A DNA stretch of 64,000 nt from Streptomyces sp. SAI-135 (GCF_029893805.1 NZ_JARXYP010000002.1:4402001-4466000), one strand, 5' to 3'. Positions 25,114 to 34,224 are shown, numbered from the stretch's first letter. The notes: generated by a model from the letters alone, not told the origin. Numbers and translations: made by a program.

Positions 25114-25500
25114 GTGGTCGAGTACCGCATCGACCGGCGCTCCGGCGTCGCCACCTACGTGCAGATCGTCCAGCAGACCAAACAGGCCCTCAGGCTCGGC
25201 CTCCTCGAACCGGGGGACCGGCTCCCCACGGCCCGCGAGGTCGTGGAGGCCACCGCCATCAACCCGAACACCGTGCTCAAGGCGTACCGCGAACTGGAAC
25301 GCGAGGGCCTGGTCGAGGCCCGCCGCGGCCTCGGCACCTTCGTCCGCCGCACCCTCGGCGCCCACACGGCCGACACGCCCCTGCGCGCCGAACTCGACGA
25401 CTGGGCCAGGCGGGCCCGGGCGGCCGGACTCGGGCGCGAGGACGCCGACGCCTTCTTCACCGCCGTACTCGACGAGCATTTCCCGAAGGGGGACCAGTGA
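25114..25500 (+). CDS. GntR-family regulator, YtrA subfamily
   Basis: 128 residues: an N-terminal winged helix (YRIDRRSGVATYVQIVQQ ... LPTAREVVEATAINPNTVLKAYRELEREGLV) and only a short C-terminal dimerisation tail, which defines the YtrA subfamily. GTG at 25114 is preferred over one 12 bases upstream because the AAAGGGTGG segment then has usable spacing. Members normally repress the ABC genes downstream and are induced by cell-wall-active compounds or unknown ligands. The stop overlaps the ATPase GTG (GTGA), so the regulator and transporter are translated together. Confidence 0.9.
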   Translation: MVEYRIDRRSGVATYVQIVQQTKQALRLGLLEPGDRLPTAREVVEATAINPNTVLKAYRELEREGLVEARRGLGTFVRRTLGAHTADTPLRAELDDWARRARAAGLGREDADAFFTAVLDEHFPKGDQ

Positions 25501-26411
25501 GTTCCAGCACCACCCCGGCCGTCGCCCTTGAGGCGTCCGGCCTGGGCAAGCGGTACGGCAGGCGGCCCGCCGCACTCGACGGCTGCTCCTTCCGGCTGCC
25601 CACGGGCCGCATCAGCGCACTGGTCGGCCCCAACGGCGCCGGCAAGTCCACGCTCCTCGCGCTGGCCGCCGGTCTGCTGCGGCCCACCTCCGGCACGCTC
25701 ACCGTCCTCGGCGGCGCGCCCGGCGAGGCCCGCGACCGGGTCGCCTACCTCGCCCAGAACAAGCCGCTGTACCCGCAGCTGACCATCACCGAGACCCTGC
25801 GCATGGGCGCCGAGCTCAACCCGGCCCGCTGGGACGCCGCCCGCGCCGCCCGGGTCGTCGAACAGGGCGGCCTGGACCCGAAGTCCCGCATCCGCGGGCT
25901 CTCCGGCGGCCAGCGCACCCGGGTCGCGCTCGCCCTCGCCCTCGGCAAGCGGCCCGACCTGATGCTCCTCGACGAACCGATGGCCGACCTCGACCCGCTC
26001 GCCCGGCACGAGCTGATGGGCACCCTGATGGCGGACGCCGCCGAGCACGGCACCACCGTCCTGATGTCCTCGCACATCGTCGCCGAGCTCGCCGACGCCT
26101 GCGACCACCTGTTGCTCCTGGGCGGCGGCCGGGTCCGGCTCGGCGGCGGCATCGACGACCTGCTCACCGCGCACACCCTGGTCACCGGTCGCGGCACCCC
26201 CGCCGACCTGGCCCCGCACACGGTGATCGAGTCCCGTACCGCCGGCCGCGGCCTGACCGCCCTGATCCGCCGGGACGGCCCGGTCGGCGAGGGCTGGGCG
26301 ACCGAGGAGCCCTCCCTGGAGGAACTGCTGCTCGCCCATCTCCGCGCCCCCGAGGCCCCCGCACTGCTCACCCCGGGCACCACGGCGACCGCCGAGGCGG
26401 TGACCGCATGA
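25497..26411 (+). CDS. ABC transporter ATP-binding protein (YtrB-like)
   Basis: 304 residues with Walker A GPNGAGKST, Q loop YLAQNKPLYPQ, signature LSGGQRTR, Walker B LMLLDEPMADLDP and His switch SSHI. The last ~90 residues form a variable regulatory tail. GTG start overlaps the regulator stop and its own stop overlaps the next ATG (ATGA). It should energise the two permeases that follow. Transport substrate is unknown; YtrA-controlled transporters are often linked to antibiotic or envelope stress. Confidence 0.9.
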   Translation: MSSSTTPAVALEASGLGKRYGRRPAALDGCSFRLPTGRISALVGPNGAGKSTLLALAAGLLRPTSGTLTVLGGAPGEARDRVAYLAQNKPLYPQLTITETLRMGAELNPARWDAARAARVVEQGGLDPKSRIRGLSGGQRTRVALALALGKRPDLMLLDEPMADLDPLARHELMGTLMADAAEHGTTVLMSSHIVAELADACDHLLLLGGGRVRLGGGIDDLLTAHTLVTGRGTPADLAPHTVIESRTAGRGLTALIRRDGPVGEGWATEEPSLEELLLAHLRAPEAPALLTPGTTATAEAVTA

Positions 26412-27370
26412 GCACCGCGACCCTCGACCAGGCGCCCGCTTCCCCCGCCGTACGACGCGCACCCCGCGGCCTCATCCGCACCGTCCTGCGTCTGCACCGC
26501 ACCGCCCTGTGGATCTGGCTCGCCTTCGTGGCGTTCACCGCCGGCCTGCTGCTGTGGCTGACCGGCCCCGGCGCCGACGCCACCGCAGGGCAGCTGGAGA
26601 GGTACGGCTACGGCGGCCTCCTGGAAGCCGCCTACTCCCCCGACACGCTGCTCTACTTCACCTCGGGCACGTTCAACGACCTCTTCTACGACCCGAACGC
26701 CCTGATCACCCTGGCCTCCTTCGCCGTCGCCCTGTTCGCCGGCGGTCCGCTGACCGCCCGTGAACTGGAGAGCGGCACCGCTCAGCTCGCCTGGACCCAG
26801 TCGGTCTCCCCGGCCCGCTGGCTCACCGCGAAGCTCGCCGTGCCTGCCGCCTTCGTCGTCCTGGGCACCGGGGTGCTCACCCTGCTGTACTTGCGGCTGT
26901 GGTCCGCCCACGGCAACCTCCTGATCGCCGGCATCGGTCCCCGCTCCGTGTACTTCTCCCTCGGACCGGCCACCGTCGCCGCGCCCCTGCTGGGCCTCGC
27001 CCTCGGCACCCTCATCGGCCTCGCCGTCCGCCGCACCCTGCCCGCACTCGCCTTCAGCGGGTTCGCGTACTTCCTGGTCTACGCCTTCCGCGGCAACCAC
27101 TGGCCCTTCCAGGGCCGCTACCAGCAGCCGGAGCTGCACTCCCGCAGCCACGCGATCACCTCCAGCGGCGCCGAGGTCGATGACCCGGGGTGCTACGCGG
27201 ACAAAGCCTGCCTCGCCCGGCACGACGTCGTCCGCTTCACCCGCGAGTACCTGCCGTCCCCCGACTACTGGCCCCGCCAACTGCTGGAGACCGGCGTCCT
27301 GCTCGCCCTCACCGCCGTGGCCGTCGCCCTCGCGTTCGCCCTCCTGCGCCGACGGGGGGCCACCGGATGA
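26408..27370 (+). CDS. ABC transporter permease
   Basis: 320 residues with about six membrane helices. The segment RELESGTAQLAWTQSVSPARW after the second helix is also found, almost unchanged, in the next gene, so the two permeases are paralogues. A large loop (about 220-290) between the last helices contains two Cys (PGCYADKACLAR) and is probably extracytoplasmic. The ATG overlaps the ATPase stop. It likely forms a heterodimeric channel with the following permease. Confidence 0.85.
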   Translation: MSTATLDQAPASPAVRRAPRGLIRTVLRLHRTALWIWLAFVAFTAGLLLWLTGPGADATAGQLERYGYGGLLEAAYSPDTLLYFTSGTFNDLFYDPNALITLASFAVALFAGGPLTARELESGTAQLAWTQSVSPARWLTAKLAVPAAFVVLGTGVLTLLYLRLWSAHGNLLIAGIGPRSVYFSLGPATVAAPLLGLALGTLIGLAVRRTLPALAFSGFAYFLVYAFRGNHWPFQGRYQQPELHSRSHAITSSGAEVDDPGCYADKACLARHDVVRFTREYLPSPDYWPRQLLETGVLLALTAVAVALAFALLRRRGATG

Positions 27371-28116
27371 GCGGCCCGGCCGCCCTGTCGACGGGGCTCG
27401 CCCGGAGCATGCTGCGGCTGCACCGCACGGCGCTGATCGTGTGGGGCGTCTTCGTCCTCGGCTGCGTCGGCTGCCTGGTGTGGCTCACCGAGGTCACCGC
27501 GGTCTCCGTGCACGAGACCCTCGACGCGTGCCCCAGGGACGGGAGCATGTGCGGCATCGGGGCCTGGCACGCGTACAGCGAGTCCATGGGCTGGATCAGC
27601 ACCTTCATGTACTACGGCTTCTGGGTCGTCGCCGCCTGGGCGGGCGGTGCCCTCATCGGCCGTGAGCTGGAGAGCGGCACGGCGCGGCTTGCCTGGTCGC
27701 AGGGTGTCTCCCCGGCGCGCTGGCTGGCCGCCAAGCTCGCGCTGCCCGCGCTGGCACTGCTCGTCGGCGGGGCCGCGTTCGTCCCGGTGTACCGCTGGGC
27801 CTGGTCGGCGCACCGGGATCTGATGGGCGACGACCTCCACTTCAACGACGTGTTCGCCGACCACGGTCCGCTGGTGGTGGCGTACGCCCTGTGCGCGCTC
27901 GCCGTCGGCACGCTCACCGGGCTGCTGCTGGGCCGCCCGCTGCCCGCCCTCGCCGTCTCGGTTGCCGTGATGACGCTCCTCAACCGGGCCCTGGAGCACC
28001 GCCGCCCCACCACCGGCTTCTGGCCCGCCCACCTCACCGAGACGGGCCTGCTCCTCACCACCGCCGCTCTCGCCACCCTCACGGCCTTCTGGACCCTGCA
28101 CCGCCGCACCCCCTGA
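27367..28116 (+). CDS. ABC transporter permease, paralogue of the preceding gene
   Basis: 249 residues, about six membrane helices. It shares with its neighbour the N-terminal MLRLHRTALIVWGVFVL segment and RELESGTARLAWSQGVSPARW, indicating tandem duplication. It is shorter because the extracytoplasmic loop is reduced, though it keeps a two-Cys loop (DACPRDGSMCGIG) earlier in the chain. ATG overlaps the preceding stop (ATGA). Last gene of the ytrA-like operon. Confidence 0.85.
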   Translation: MSGPAALSTGLARSMLRLHRTALIVWGVFVLGCVGCLVWLTEVTAVSVHETLDACPRDGSMCGIGAWHAYSESMGWISTFMYYGFWVVAAWAGGALIGRELESGTARLAWSQGVSPARWLAAKLALPALALLVGGAAFVPVYRWAWSAHRDLMGDDLHFNDVFADHGPLVVAYALCALAVGTLTGLLLGRPLPALAVSVAVMTLLNRALEHRRPTTGFWPAHLTETGLLLTTAALATLTAFWTLHRRTP

Positions 28117-28579
28117 CCTCCCCGCACCCGCCCCGAGCCCAGCCGCCCCGACCGACTCGCCCACCCCGGCCCGCCCGCCGCCCCCACCCATTCCCGACCG
28201 AACGACGAACAGGACGGCGGACCGGCAACCCCCATCCAAGGGGCGCCGACCCGCACCCAGCCGCCCCTGCGCCCGACACTCCCGGCGCCCCCACAGGTCA
28301 CCCCGACCCGACAGACCGGCCGCAGACGGACCACCACACCCGACGACCGAACGACGAGACCCCGACCCACAACCGGCAACACGCGGACCGACGGCCCACA
28401 ACGGAAAGGCACCCCTCCCCCACCCCCACACCGCCACGCGGCACGCACGCCCAGGGCGGTAGGCCGTGCGATCCGGGCCCGGAGCACCCCTGCCCCACCC
28501 CACCTCCGGGCCGCCCCGCCCGCTTCCCGGACCCCGGGAGCCGTCCCGCGATATCCCGCACGCCATGTCGCCGTAACCG
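28117..28579. other. C-rich, T-poor intergenic tract without a recognisable gene
   Basis: Between the last permease and the ppk leader lies about 460 bases with a strong excess of C (and A) over G and T on the plus strand. Frames remain open by composition, but the encoded sequences are Pro/Arg/His/Thr low-complexity and show no domain, start with ribosome-binding site, or conserved motif. I see no RNA gene or clear terminator hairpin. Confidence 0.5.
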
Positions 28580-28608
28580 TTGGTTCAGACAGGCTTGCGA
28601 GGCTCACC
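28580..28608 (+). promoter_or_regulatory. Possible degenerate PHO box upstream of ppk
   Basis: GGTTCAGACAG, GCTTGCGAGGC and TCACCGAAT follow one another at 11-base steps, recalling the GTTCACC direct repeats bound by PhoP. Only the first unit is a fair match. If real, transcription would begin downstream of 28611, supporting the later ppk start at 28746. Confidence 0.3.
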
Positions 28609-28745
28609 GAATGAAGCCCGCCGAGCCAGAGCCTTCGCCGCCGCCCGAGGGGTCCGCGGGGAACGGGGACGCCCCGGTCGCCGCCGTGCTCCCGCTCGCT
28701 GCATCCGACGCGCCCGTTTCGCTCCTGGCGCGGAAGAATGGGTCC

Positions 28746-30980
28746 ATGAGCCAGTCGAACGCCCAGGCAGAGGTCCAGCACGTGCAGCCCTCCGTGGGCT
28801 CCATAGCCGCGCACCGCCCGCACACCGTGTCGGCCACCGTCTCCGATCTGGAACCCGATCTCGACGCCGATCTCGACGCGTACGAGGAGATCCCGGTCGA
28901 CGGTGCCGCCCAGCTCCCGCAGGGTCGTTTCCTCGACCGGGAGCGCAGCTGGCTCGCGTTCAACGAGCGGGTCCTGGAACTCGCCGAGGACCCGAACACC
29001 CCGCTCCTGGAACGCGCGAACTTCCTCGCCATCTTCGCCAGCAACCTGGACGAGTTCTTCATGGTCCGGGTGGCCGGTCTGAAGCGCCGTATCGCCACCG
29101 GCGTCGCCACCCGCTCCGCCTCCGGCCTCCAGCCCCGCGAGGTGCTGGAGATGATCTGGGCCCGCTCCCGCGAGCTGATGGCCCGGCACGCCGCCTGCTA
29201 CCACGAGGACGTCGCCCCCGCACTCGCGGAGGAGGGCATCCACCTGGTCCGCTGGAACGAACTCCAGGAGAAGGAGCAGGCCCGCCTGTTCACCCTGTTC
29301 CGGCACCAGATCTTCCCGGTCCTGACCCCCCTCGCGGTCGACCCGGCCCACCCCTTCCCGTACATCTCCGGCCTCTCCCTGAACCTGGCCGTGATCGTGC
29401 GCAACCCGGTCAACGGCAACCGCCACTTCGCCCGGGTCAAGGTCCCGCCGCTGCTGTCCCGCTTCCTGGAGTCCTCCCCCGGCCGCTACGTCCCCATAGA
29501 GGACGTCATCGCCGCCCACTTGGAGGAGCTGTTCCCGGGCATGGAGGTGCTGGAGCACCACACCTTCCGGGTCACCCGCAACGAGGACCTGGAGGTCGAG
29601 GAGGACGACGCCGAGAACCTCCTCCAGGCCCTGGAGAAGGAGCTCATGCGGCGCCGCTTCGGCCCGCCGGTGCGCCTGGAGGTCGAGGAGTCCATCGACC
29701 GCGAGGTGCTCGACCTGCTGGTGCGCGAGCTGAAGATCTCCGAGGCGGAGGTCTACCCGCTGCCCGGCCCCCTCGACCTCACCGGCCTCTTCCGCATCGC
29801 GGGCCTGGACCGCCCCGAGCTGAAGTACCGCAAGTTCATCGCGGGCGTCCACCGCGACCTGGCCGAGGTCGAGTCGGCGTCCGCGCCGGACATCTTCGCC
29901 GCCCTGCGTACCCGTGACGTGCTGCTGCACCACCCCTACGACAGCTTCTCGACGTCCGTGCAGGCCTTCCTCCAGCAGGCGGCCGACGACCCGGACGTCC
30001 TCGCCATCAAGCAGACCCTGTACCGCACCTCGGGCGACTCCCCCATCGTCGACGCCCTCATCGACGCCGCCGAGGCCGGCAAGCAGGTCCTCGTCCTGGT
30101 CGAGATCAAGGCCCGCTTCGACGAGCACGCCAACATCAAGTGGGCGCGCAAGCTGGAGGAGGCGGGCTGTCATGTCGTCTACGGCCTGGTCGGCCTGAAG
30201 ACCCACTGCAAGCTGTCCCTGGTGGTCCGTCAGGAGGGCGACACGCTACGGCGGTACAGCCACGTCGGCACCGGCAACTACCACCCGAAGACGGCACGGC
30301 TGTACGAGGACCTCGGCCTGCTCACCGCCGACCCGCAGGTGGGCGCGGACCTCTCCGACCTGTTCAACCGGCTGTCCGGCTACTCCCGCCGCGAGACCTA
30401 CCGCCGCCTCCTGGTGGCCCCCAAGTCCCTTCGCGACGGCCTGATCTCCCGCGTGAACAAGGAAGTCCAGCACCACCGCGCAGGACGCCCGGCCTTCATC
30501 CGCATCAAGGTCAACTCGATGGTGGACGAGGCGCTCATCGACTCGCTCTACCGCGCGTCCCAGGCGGGCGTGCCGGTCGACGTCTGGGTGCGCGGCATCT
30601 GCGCGATCCGGCCGGGCGTCGCGGGCATGTCGGAGAACATCCGGGTCCGCTCGATCCTCGGCCGGTTCCTCGAACACTCCCGCGTCTTCGCCTTCGGCAA
30701 CGGCGGCGAGCCCGAGGTGTGGATCGGCAGCGCCGACATGATGCACCGCAACCTCGACCGCCGGATAGAGGCACTGGTCCGCGTCACCGACCCGGCCCAC
30801 CGGGCAGCGCTGAACCGGCTGTTGGAGACCGGCATGTCCGACACCACCGCGTCCTGGCACCTCGGCCCGGACGGCGAGTGGACCCGGCACGCCACGGACG
30901 CGGACGGCCAACCCCTGCGCAACGTCCAGGAGATGCTCATAGACGCCCGGAGGCGCCGGCGTGGCACAGCAACACCTTGA
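28746..30980 (+). CDS. ppk: Polyphosphate kinase PPK1
   Basis: 744 residues. After a divergent N-terminus the conserved core begins at RFLDRERSWLAFNERVLELA and contains FASNLDEFFMVRVAGLKRRI, IKQTLYRTSGDSP, the KTHCKLSLV histidine region, and YSHVGTGNYHPKTARLYEDLGL, all typical of PPK1, which reversibly transfers the ATP gamma-phosphate to polyphosphate via a phospho-His. ATG at 28746 matches the start I remember for Streptomyces PPK; an in-frame ATG at 28611 would add 45 Pro/Ala-rich residues. The 3' end overlaps the CHAD gene by 20 bases and starts an operon with CHAD and Nudix proteins. Confidence 0.95.
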   Translation: MSQSNAQAEVQHVQPSVGSIAAHRPHTVSATVSDLEPDLDADLDAYEEIPVDGAAQLPQGRFLDRERSWLAFNERVLELAEDPNTPLLERANFLAIFASNLDEFFMVRVAGLKRRIATGVATRSASGLQPREVLEMIWARSRELMARHAACYHEDVAPALAEEGIHLVRWNELQEKEQARLFTLFRHQIFPVLTPLAVDPAHPFPYISGLSLNLAVIVRNPVNGNRHFARVKVPPLLSRFLESSPGRYVPIEDVIAAHLEELFPGMEVLEHHTFRVTRNEDLEVEEDDAENLLQALEKELMRRRFGPPVRLEVEESIDREVLDLLVRELKISEAEVYPLPGPLDLTGLFRIAGLDRPELKYRKFIAGVHRDLAEVESASAPDIFAALRTRDVLLHHPYDSFSTSVQAFLQQAADDPDVLAIKQTLYRTSGDSPIVDALIDAAEAGKQVLVLVEIKARFDEHANIKWARKLEEAGCHVVYGLVGLKTHCKLSLVVRQEGDTLRRYSHVGTGNYHPKTARLYEDLGLLTADPQVGADLSDLFNRLSGYSRRETYRRLLVAPKSLRDGLISRVNKEVQHHRAGRPAFIRIKVNSMVDEALIDSLYRASQAGVPVDVWVRGICAIRPGVAGMSENIRVRSILGRFLEHSRVFAFGNGGEPEVWIGSADMMHRNLDRRIEALVRVTDPAHRAALNRLLETGMSDTTASWHLGPDGEWTRHATDADGQPLRNVQEMLIDARRRRRGTATP

Positions 30981-32007
30981 ACCGACGGATCCCCTGTCCG
31001 GGCACGTCGGGCCTGCCACCGGGGACGCCCTCGCGGGCTACCTGCGGTCCCAGGCCACGGAGTTCCTCCGCGCCCTGCGCCAGCACCGCGACTCCGGCGG
31101 TGCGGCGGCGGGCGCGGAGGAACCGGTCGACGCGGCCCGGGCCCTGCGCCGCTCGGTCCGCCGCATCAGCGCCAGCCTCCACACCTTCCGCCCCGCCCTC
31201 GACGCCGACTGGTCGGAGTCGCTCCGCCCCGAACTGGCCTGGCTCTCCGGCACCCTGGGCATGGAGCACGCCTACGAGTCCCGCCTGGAACGGCTGTTGC
31301 TGGCGCTGCACAGGCTGTCGGGGGCGGTGTTCCCGGCGCAACCGCGCCCCGTCGGCACCGCCCCGTCCCCCGGCCCGGCGCCCGCCCCGGACCGCGGCAA
31401 CCTCACCGTGGGCGCGGCGAAGGCGGGCGCGCTCCTGGACCGCCAGCTCACCCTCGCCCGCACCCGGGCCCACTCGACGGCCCTCCAGGCCCTCGGCTCC
31501 TCCCGCTTCCACGCGGTCGCCGACAGCATCGCCGTCCTGGCGAGCGAGGTCCCCCTGACGGCGACGGCCGGCGGCACCGACCTGCGCCCCCTGGCCGCAG
31601 CGGCCCAGGAGCGCCTGGAGGACGCCGTGGCCGCCCTCCCCCTGGTCGCCGCGGGCCACCCCTACAACGCCGAGGCCCTCGTCCACGGCCTCTCCCCGGA
31701 CCCCTCCCCGCACCCCCAGGACGCCCCCTGGCACCAGGTCCGCCTGCTGCTGCGCCTGCACCGCTACGCCCGCGAGGTCCTGACCTCCTCGGTGGACGTA
31801 CGGCTCCTGACGGCGGGCCAGTGCCTGGACCGGCACCGGGACGCCTCGGAGGCCGCGTCCGCCGCCGCCGCGGCGGCCCGCACCCCCCGCATCGCCCCGG
31901 CCACCGCCTACGCCCTGGGCGTCCTGCACGCCGACCAGCGACACGAGGTGGAGGCGGCCAGGTTCGCGTTCCAGCAGTGCTGGCAGAAGCAGGCGGTGAG
32001 CACATGA
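30961..32007 (+). CDS. CHAD-domain protein
   Basis: 348 residues, all-helical, with the conserved basic/His pattern of CHAD domains: DAARALRRSVRRISASLHTFRP near residue 60, LLRLHRYAREVL near 255, and further Arg/His-rich helices. CHAD domains bind polyphosphate and often accompany polyphosphate enzymes. GTG lies inside the end of ppk and the stop overlaps the Nudix ATG, so three genes form one translationally coupled unit. The role is probably polyphosphate binding or granule organisation; this is supported by context, not by direct evidence. Confidence 0.88.
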   Translation: MAQQHLEPTDPLSGHVGPATGDALAGYLRSQATEFLRALRQHRDSGGAAAGAEEPVDAARALRRSVRRISASLHTFRPALDADWSESLRPELAWLSGTLGMEHAYESRLERLLLALHRLSGAVFPAQPRPVGTAPSPGPAPAPDRGNLTVGAAKAGALLDRQLTLARTRAHSTALQALGSSRFHAVADSIAVLASEVPLTATAGGTDLRPLAAAAQERLEDAVAALPLVAAGHPYNAEALVHGLSPDPSPHPQDAPWHQVRLLLRLHRYAREVLTSSVDVRLLTAGQCLDRHRDASEAASAAAAAARTPRIAPATAYALGVLHADQRHEVEAARFAFQQCWQKQAVST

Positions 32008-32420
32008 CCCGTCCCGATGACGACGACTCCGTGGTCCAGGCGGCCGGCTGCGTCCTGTGGCGCCGCTCACCGATCGACGGCGACCTCGAGATCTGCCTGG
32101 TGCACCGGCCGAAGTACGACGACTGGTCGCATCCCAAGGGCAAGGTGAAGCGCGAGGAGGACGCCCTCGCCGCCGCGCTGCGCGAGGTCGAGGAGGAGAC
32201 CGGCTACACCGCCGAGCCCGGAACCGAGCTGGCCACCGTCCGCTACATGGCCAACGGCCGCCCCAAGAGGGTCCGTTACTGGGCGGCCGAGGCAATCCGG
32301 GGCCACTTCACCCCGAACGACGAGGTGGACCGCATCCTGTGGCTCTCCCCGGCCGCGGCCCGCAGCCGTCTGACGCAGTACCGCGACCGCACCCTGATCG
32401 ACGAGCTGCTGCCGCTCTAG
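32004..32420 (+). CDS. Nudix hydrolase (MutT-like)
   Basis: 138 residues, a single Nudix fold. The Nudix box GKVKREEDALAAALREVEEETGY fits GX5EX7REUXEEXGU exactly. The N-terminal VVQAAGCVLWRR and WSHPKGK segments resemble the MutT1/diadenosine-polyphosphate-hydrolase branch. There is no C-terminal histidine phosphatase domain, unlike mycobacterial MutT1. Being coupled to ppk and CHAD, it may cleave (di)nucleoside polyphosphates or inositol pyrophosphates rather than 8-oxo-dGTP; that is inference. Confidence 0.9.
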   Translation: MTRPDDDDSVVQAAGCVLWRRSPIDGDLEICLVHRPKYDDWSHPKGKVKREEDALAAALREVEEETGYTAEPGTELATVRYMANGRPKRVRYWAAEAIRGHFTPNDEVDRILWLSPAAARSRLTQYRDRTLIDELLPL

Positions 32421-32423
32421 GCC

Positions 32424-32600
32424 CTAGTCCCCGGCCATGTGCCCCGCAGCGTCCGCCCGTGCCTGGCTACGGGCTCTGCGCGCCGGCCCGCGCCAGCCGC
32501 AGGTGCACCGGGCCAGACAGAAGCGGCCCTGTTCGACCATCTGCGTGTCATGGTCCGGCCGCTCGGAGGGGGGTGGGGGAATCCTGTCCTGCTGCGCCAC
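32424..32600 (-). CDS. Small Cys/Arg-rich protein, 58 residues
   Basis: The minus strand encodes a GTG-started peptide whose second half, MVEQGRFCLARCTCGWRGPA followed by RRARSQARADAA, has a C-x3-C-x-C metal-binding-like cluster and an Arg/Ala helix. I recall similar small proteins in other Streptomyces, often ending in ARADAAxH. No good ribosome-binding site precedes the GTG; it could be leaderless. The gene is convergent with the Nudix gene and divergent from the lipoprotein gene. Function unknown. Confidence 0.5.
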   Translation of the reverse strand: MAQQDRIPPPPSERPDHDTQMVEQGRFCLARCTCGWRGPARRARSQARADAAGHMAGD

Positions 32601-32721
32601 TCCGACAACGTTACCCAGCTCGGGTAAAGCCGAAGTATGCGCGTGACGACCCCTCCCACCCGTCGTTAAGCGAACGACACGGCGGGTCCTTGACGGACGT
32701 ATCGGCTGGGGGTAGGCGGCG

Positions 32722-33555
32722 ATGGCGAAGCGGCAGCAGAAGCGGGCCGGCGGGTCGGTCGCCGCGGCGGTGCTCATGGCCTGCGCCGGCGCCACCGGCT
32801 GTTCGGCGAGCGGCGCCACCCTGGACGACGCGCACGGGGCCGATCCGGTCGGAACCCTGCGCCGGGCCGCCGACACCCTGGTGGACGCGGGCAGTTCGAA
32901 GGCCCGTACGTCGATGGAGATGGCCACCGGCGGCACCCGGGTCACCATCCGCGGCGAGGGCGTGTACGACTTCCGCGGGCGGCTCGGCCGGCTGAAGGTG
33001 ATGCTGCCGCAGGACCCGGCCGGCACCAGCGAGCACCGGCCGATCACCGAACTCCTCGCCCCCGGCGCCCTGTTCATGAAGAACCGGGGCGCGGGTGTGC
33101 CCGCCGACAAGTGGGTGCGGGTCGACACCGCGACCCTCTCCGACGGCAACCTCGTCACCGGTGGGGCCACCGATCCGCTCGTGGCCGCCGAGGTGCTGCG
33201 CGGGACCAGGACGGCGACGTACGTGGGCGCGACCGAACTCGCGGGGACCGAGGTGCGCCACTACCGCGGCACGGCGGACCTCGTCGCCGCGGCCAAGGGC
33301 GCGGGCGGAGCCGGCAGGGGTGTGCTGGCCGCGGCGGCGAAAGGGTTCGCCACGGCCGCGGTGCCCTTCGACGTCTACCTCGACGACCAGGGCCGCATCC
33401 GCAAGGTCCGGCACCGTTTCAGCTTCGTCAACGGGCAGGAGCAGGGCACCGTCGCGGTCGCCTCGACGACCCTGCTGTACGACTTCGGGGTCGCCACGGA
33501 CGTACGACTGCCGGCCGCCCGGGACATCTACGCCGGCAAGATCGCCGAGGGGTGA
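32722..33555 (+). CDS. Putative lipoprotein (LppX/LprG-like)
   Basis: 277 residues with a lipoprotein signal peptide: basic start, hydrophobic AAAVLMACAGATGC, and lipidation Cys27. The mature part is beta-rich with repeated T-x-Y-V/G-T-E-V-R-H-Y strands (TYVGATELAGTEVRHYRGTADL) and VPFDVYLDDQGRIRKV, the pattern of LolA-like/LppX-LprAFG envelope lipoproteins that carry lipids. ATG has GGGGGTAGGCGG upstream. It is monocistronic here. Role in lipid or glycolipid handling is inferred from fold resemblance. Confidence 0.75.
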   Translation: MAKRQQKRAGGSVAAAVLMACAGATGCSASGATLDDAHGADPVGTLRRAADTLVDAGSSKARTSMEMATGGTRVTIRGEGVYDFRGRLGRLKVMLPQDPAGTSEHRPITELLAPGALFMKNRGAGVPADKWVRVDTATLSDGNLVTGGATDPLVAAEVLRGTRTATYVGATELAGTEVRHYRGTADLVAAAKGAGGAGRGVLAAAAKGFATAAVPFDVYLDDQGRIRKVRHRFSFVNGQEQGTVAVASTTLLYDFGVATDVRLPAARDIYAGKIAEG

Positions 33556-33659
33556 GCGGCCGTGACGGGCGTCAAGGACTAGCCCGTCCGTGCCATGCGC
33601 GGTGTGTAGACCGCTCCCTACTCTAGGAAGTCGGTGACGGCAGAGAAGAGGTGATGCGC

Positions 33660-33830
33660 GTGGCTCCGGTCGGCGGTACGGCGGTTCAGGACCACGTGGC
33701 CCTCGCCGAGATCGAGCTGTGCGGAGAGCTGATCATCGCGGCGTCGGCCGCGGACGACCGGCTCAGCCTGGAGAGCATCGACGAGGTGCTGAAAGTGGCC
33801 GAGGAACGCGCGGACGCCCCCGGCCGGTGA
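33660..33830 (+). CDS. Small conserved-looking protein of 56 residues
   Basis: The product reads MAPVGGTAVQDHVALAEIEL followed by CGELIIAASAADDRLSL and an acidic helix. GTG at 33660 is preferred because GAGG lies nine bases upstream; the in-frame ATG six bases earlier is too close to it. I recall near-identical small proteins in Streptomyces genomes, but with no function. One Cys is present and there is no membrane segment. Its stop codon lies in the loop of a terminator hairpin shared with the convergent csoR gene. Confidence 0.6.
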   Translation: MAPVGGTAVQDHVALAEIELCGELIIAASAADDRLSLESIDEVLKVAEERADAPGR

Positions 33831-33840
33831 GCCGGGGGCG
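33815..33840. terminator. Bidirectional terminator between the small gene and csoR
   Basis: CGCCCCCGGC (33815-33824) pairs with GCCGGGGGCG (33831-33840) around a six-base loop that contains the TGA of the small gene. It can end transcription from both convergent genes; there is no U-tract, as is common in Streptomyces. Confidence 0.65.
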
Positions 33841-33861
33841 CCAGTCGCGAAGAAGGCCGGA

Positions 33862-34224
33862 TCACGTCCGCAGCAGACGGCCGATGGCCTTCGTCGCCTC
33901 CTCGACCTTCGCGTCGATCTCCGCGCCGCCCTTGACGGCCGCGTCCGCGACGCAGTGCCGCAGGTGTTCCTCCAGGAGCTGCAGCGCGAAGGACTGCAGG
34001 GCCTTGGTGGAGGCGGACACCTGCGTGAGTATGTCGATGCAGTAGACGTCCTCGTCGACCATCCGCTGCAGGCCCCGGATCTGGCCCTCGATCCGGCGCA
34101 GGCGCTTGAGGTGCTCGTTCTTCTGTTTGTGGTAGCCGTGCATGGTGGGCCCATGGGACTCGTGGAGGTTGTTTTCCGCCACTGTCTCGGAGGGCGCCGT
34201 GGCGCCGGCCTCGGTCGTCGTCAT
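33862..34224 (-). CDS. csoR: CsoR-type copper-sensing transcriptional repressor
   Basis: 120 residues, all-helical. The family motif HLKRLRRIEGQIRGLQRMV is followed by the Cu(I) ligands: Cys in DVYCIDILTQV and the His-x2-Cys-like pair in EHLRHCVADA. ATG at 34224 follows GGAG and gives the usual length; the upstream extension crosses the operator. In Streptomyces, CsoR represses its own gene and remote copper-export operons, releasing DNA when it binds Cu(I). No copper ATPase or chaperone gene is next to it here. Confidence 0.9.
   Translation of the reverse strand: MTTTEAGATAPSETVAENNLHESHGPTMHGYHKQKNEHLKRLRRIEGQIRGLQRMVDEDVYCIDILTQVSASTKALQSFALQLLEEHLRHCVADAAVKGGAEIDAKVEEATKAIGRLLRT

Noticed and set aside
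28117..28745. Possible N-terminal extension of PPK through the C-rich tract
   Set aside because: The frame stays open only by composition; the encoded Pro/Arg/His stretch is unlike any PPK and no ribosome-binding site is present. The conserved start is near 28746.
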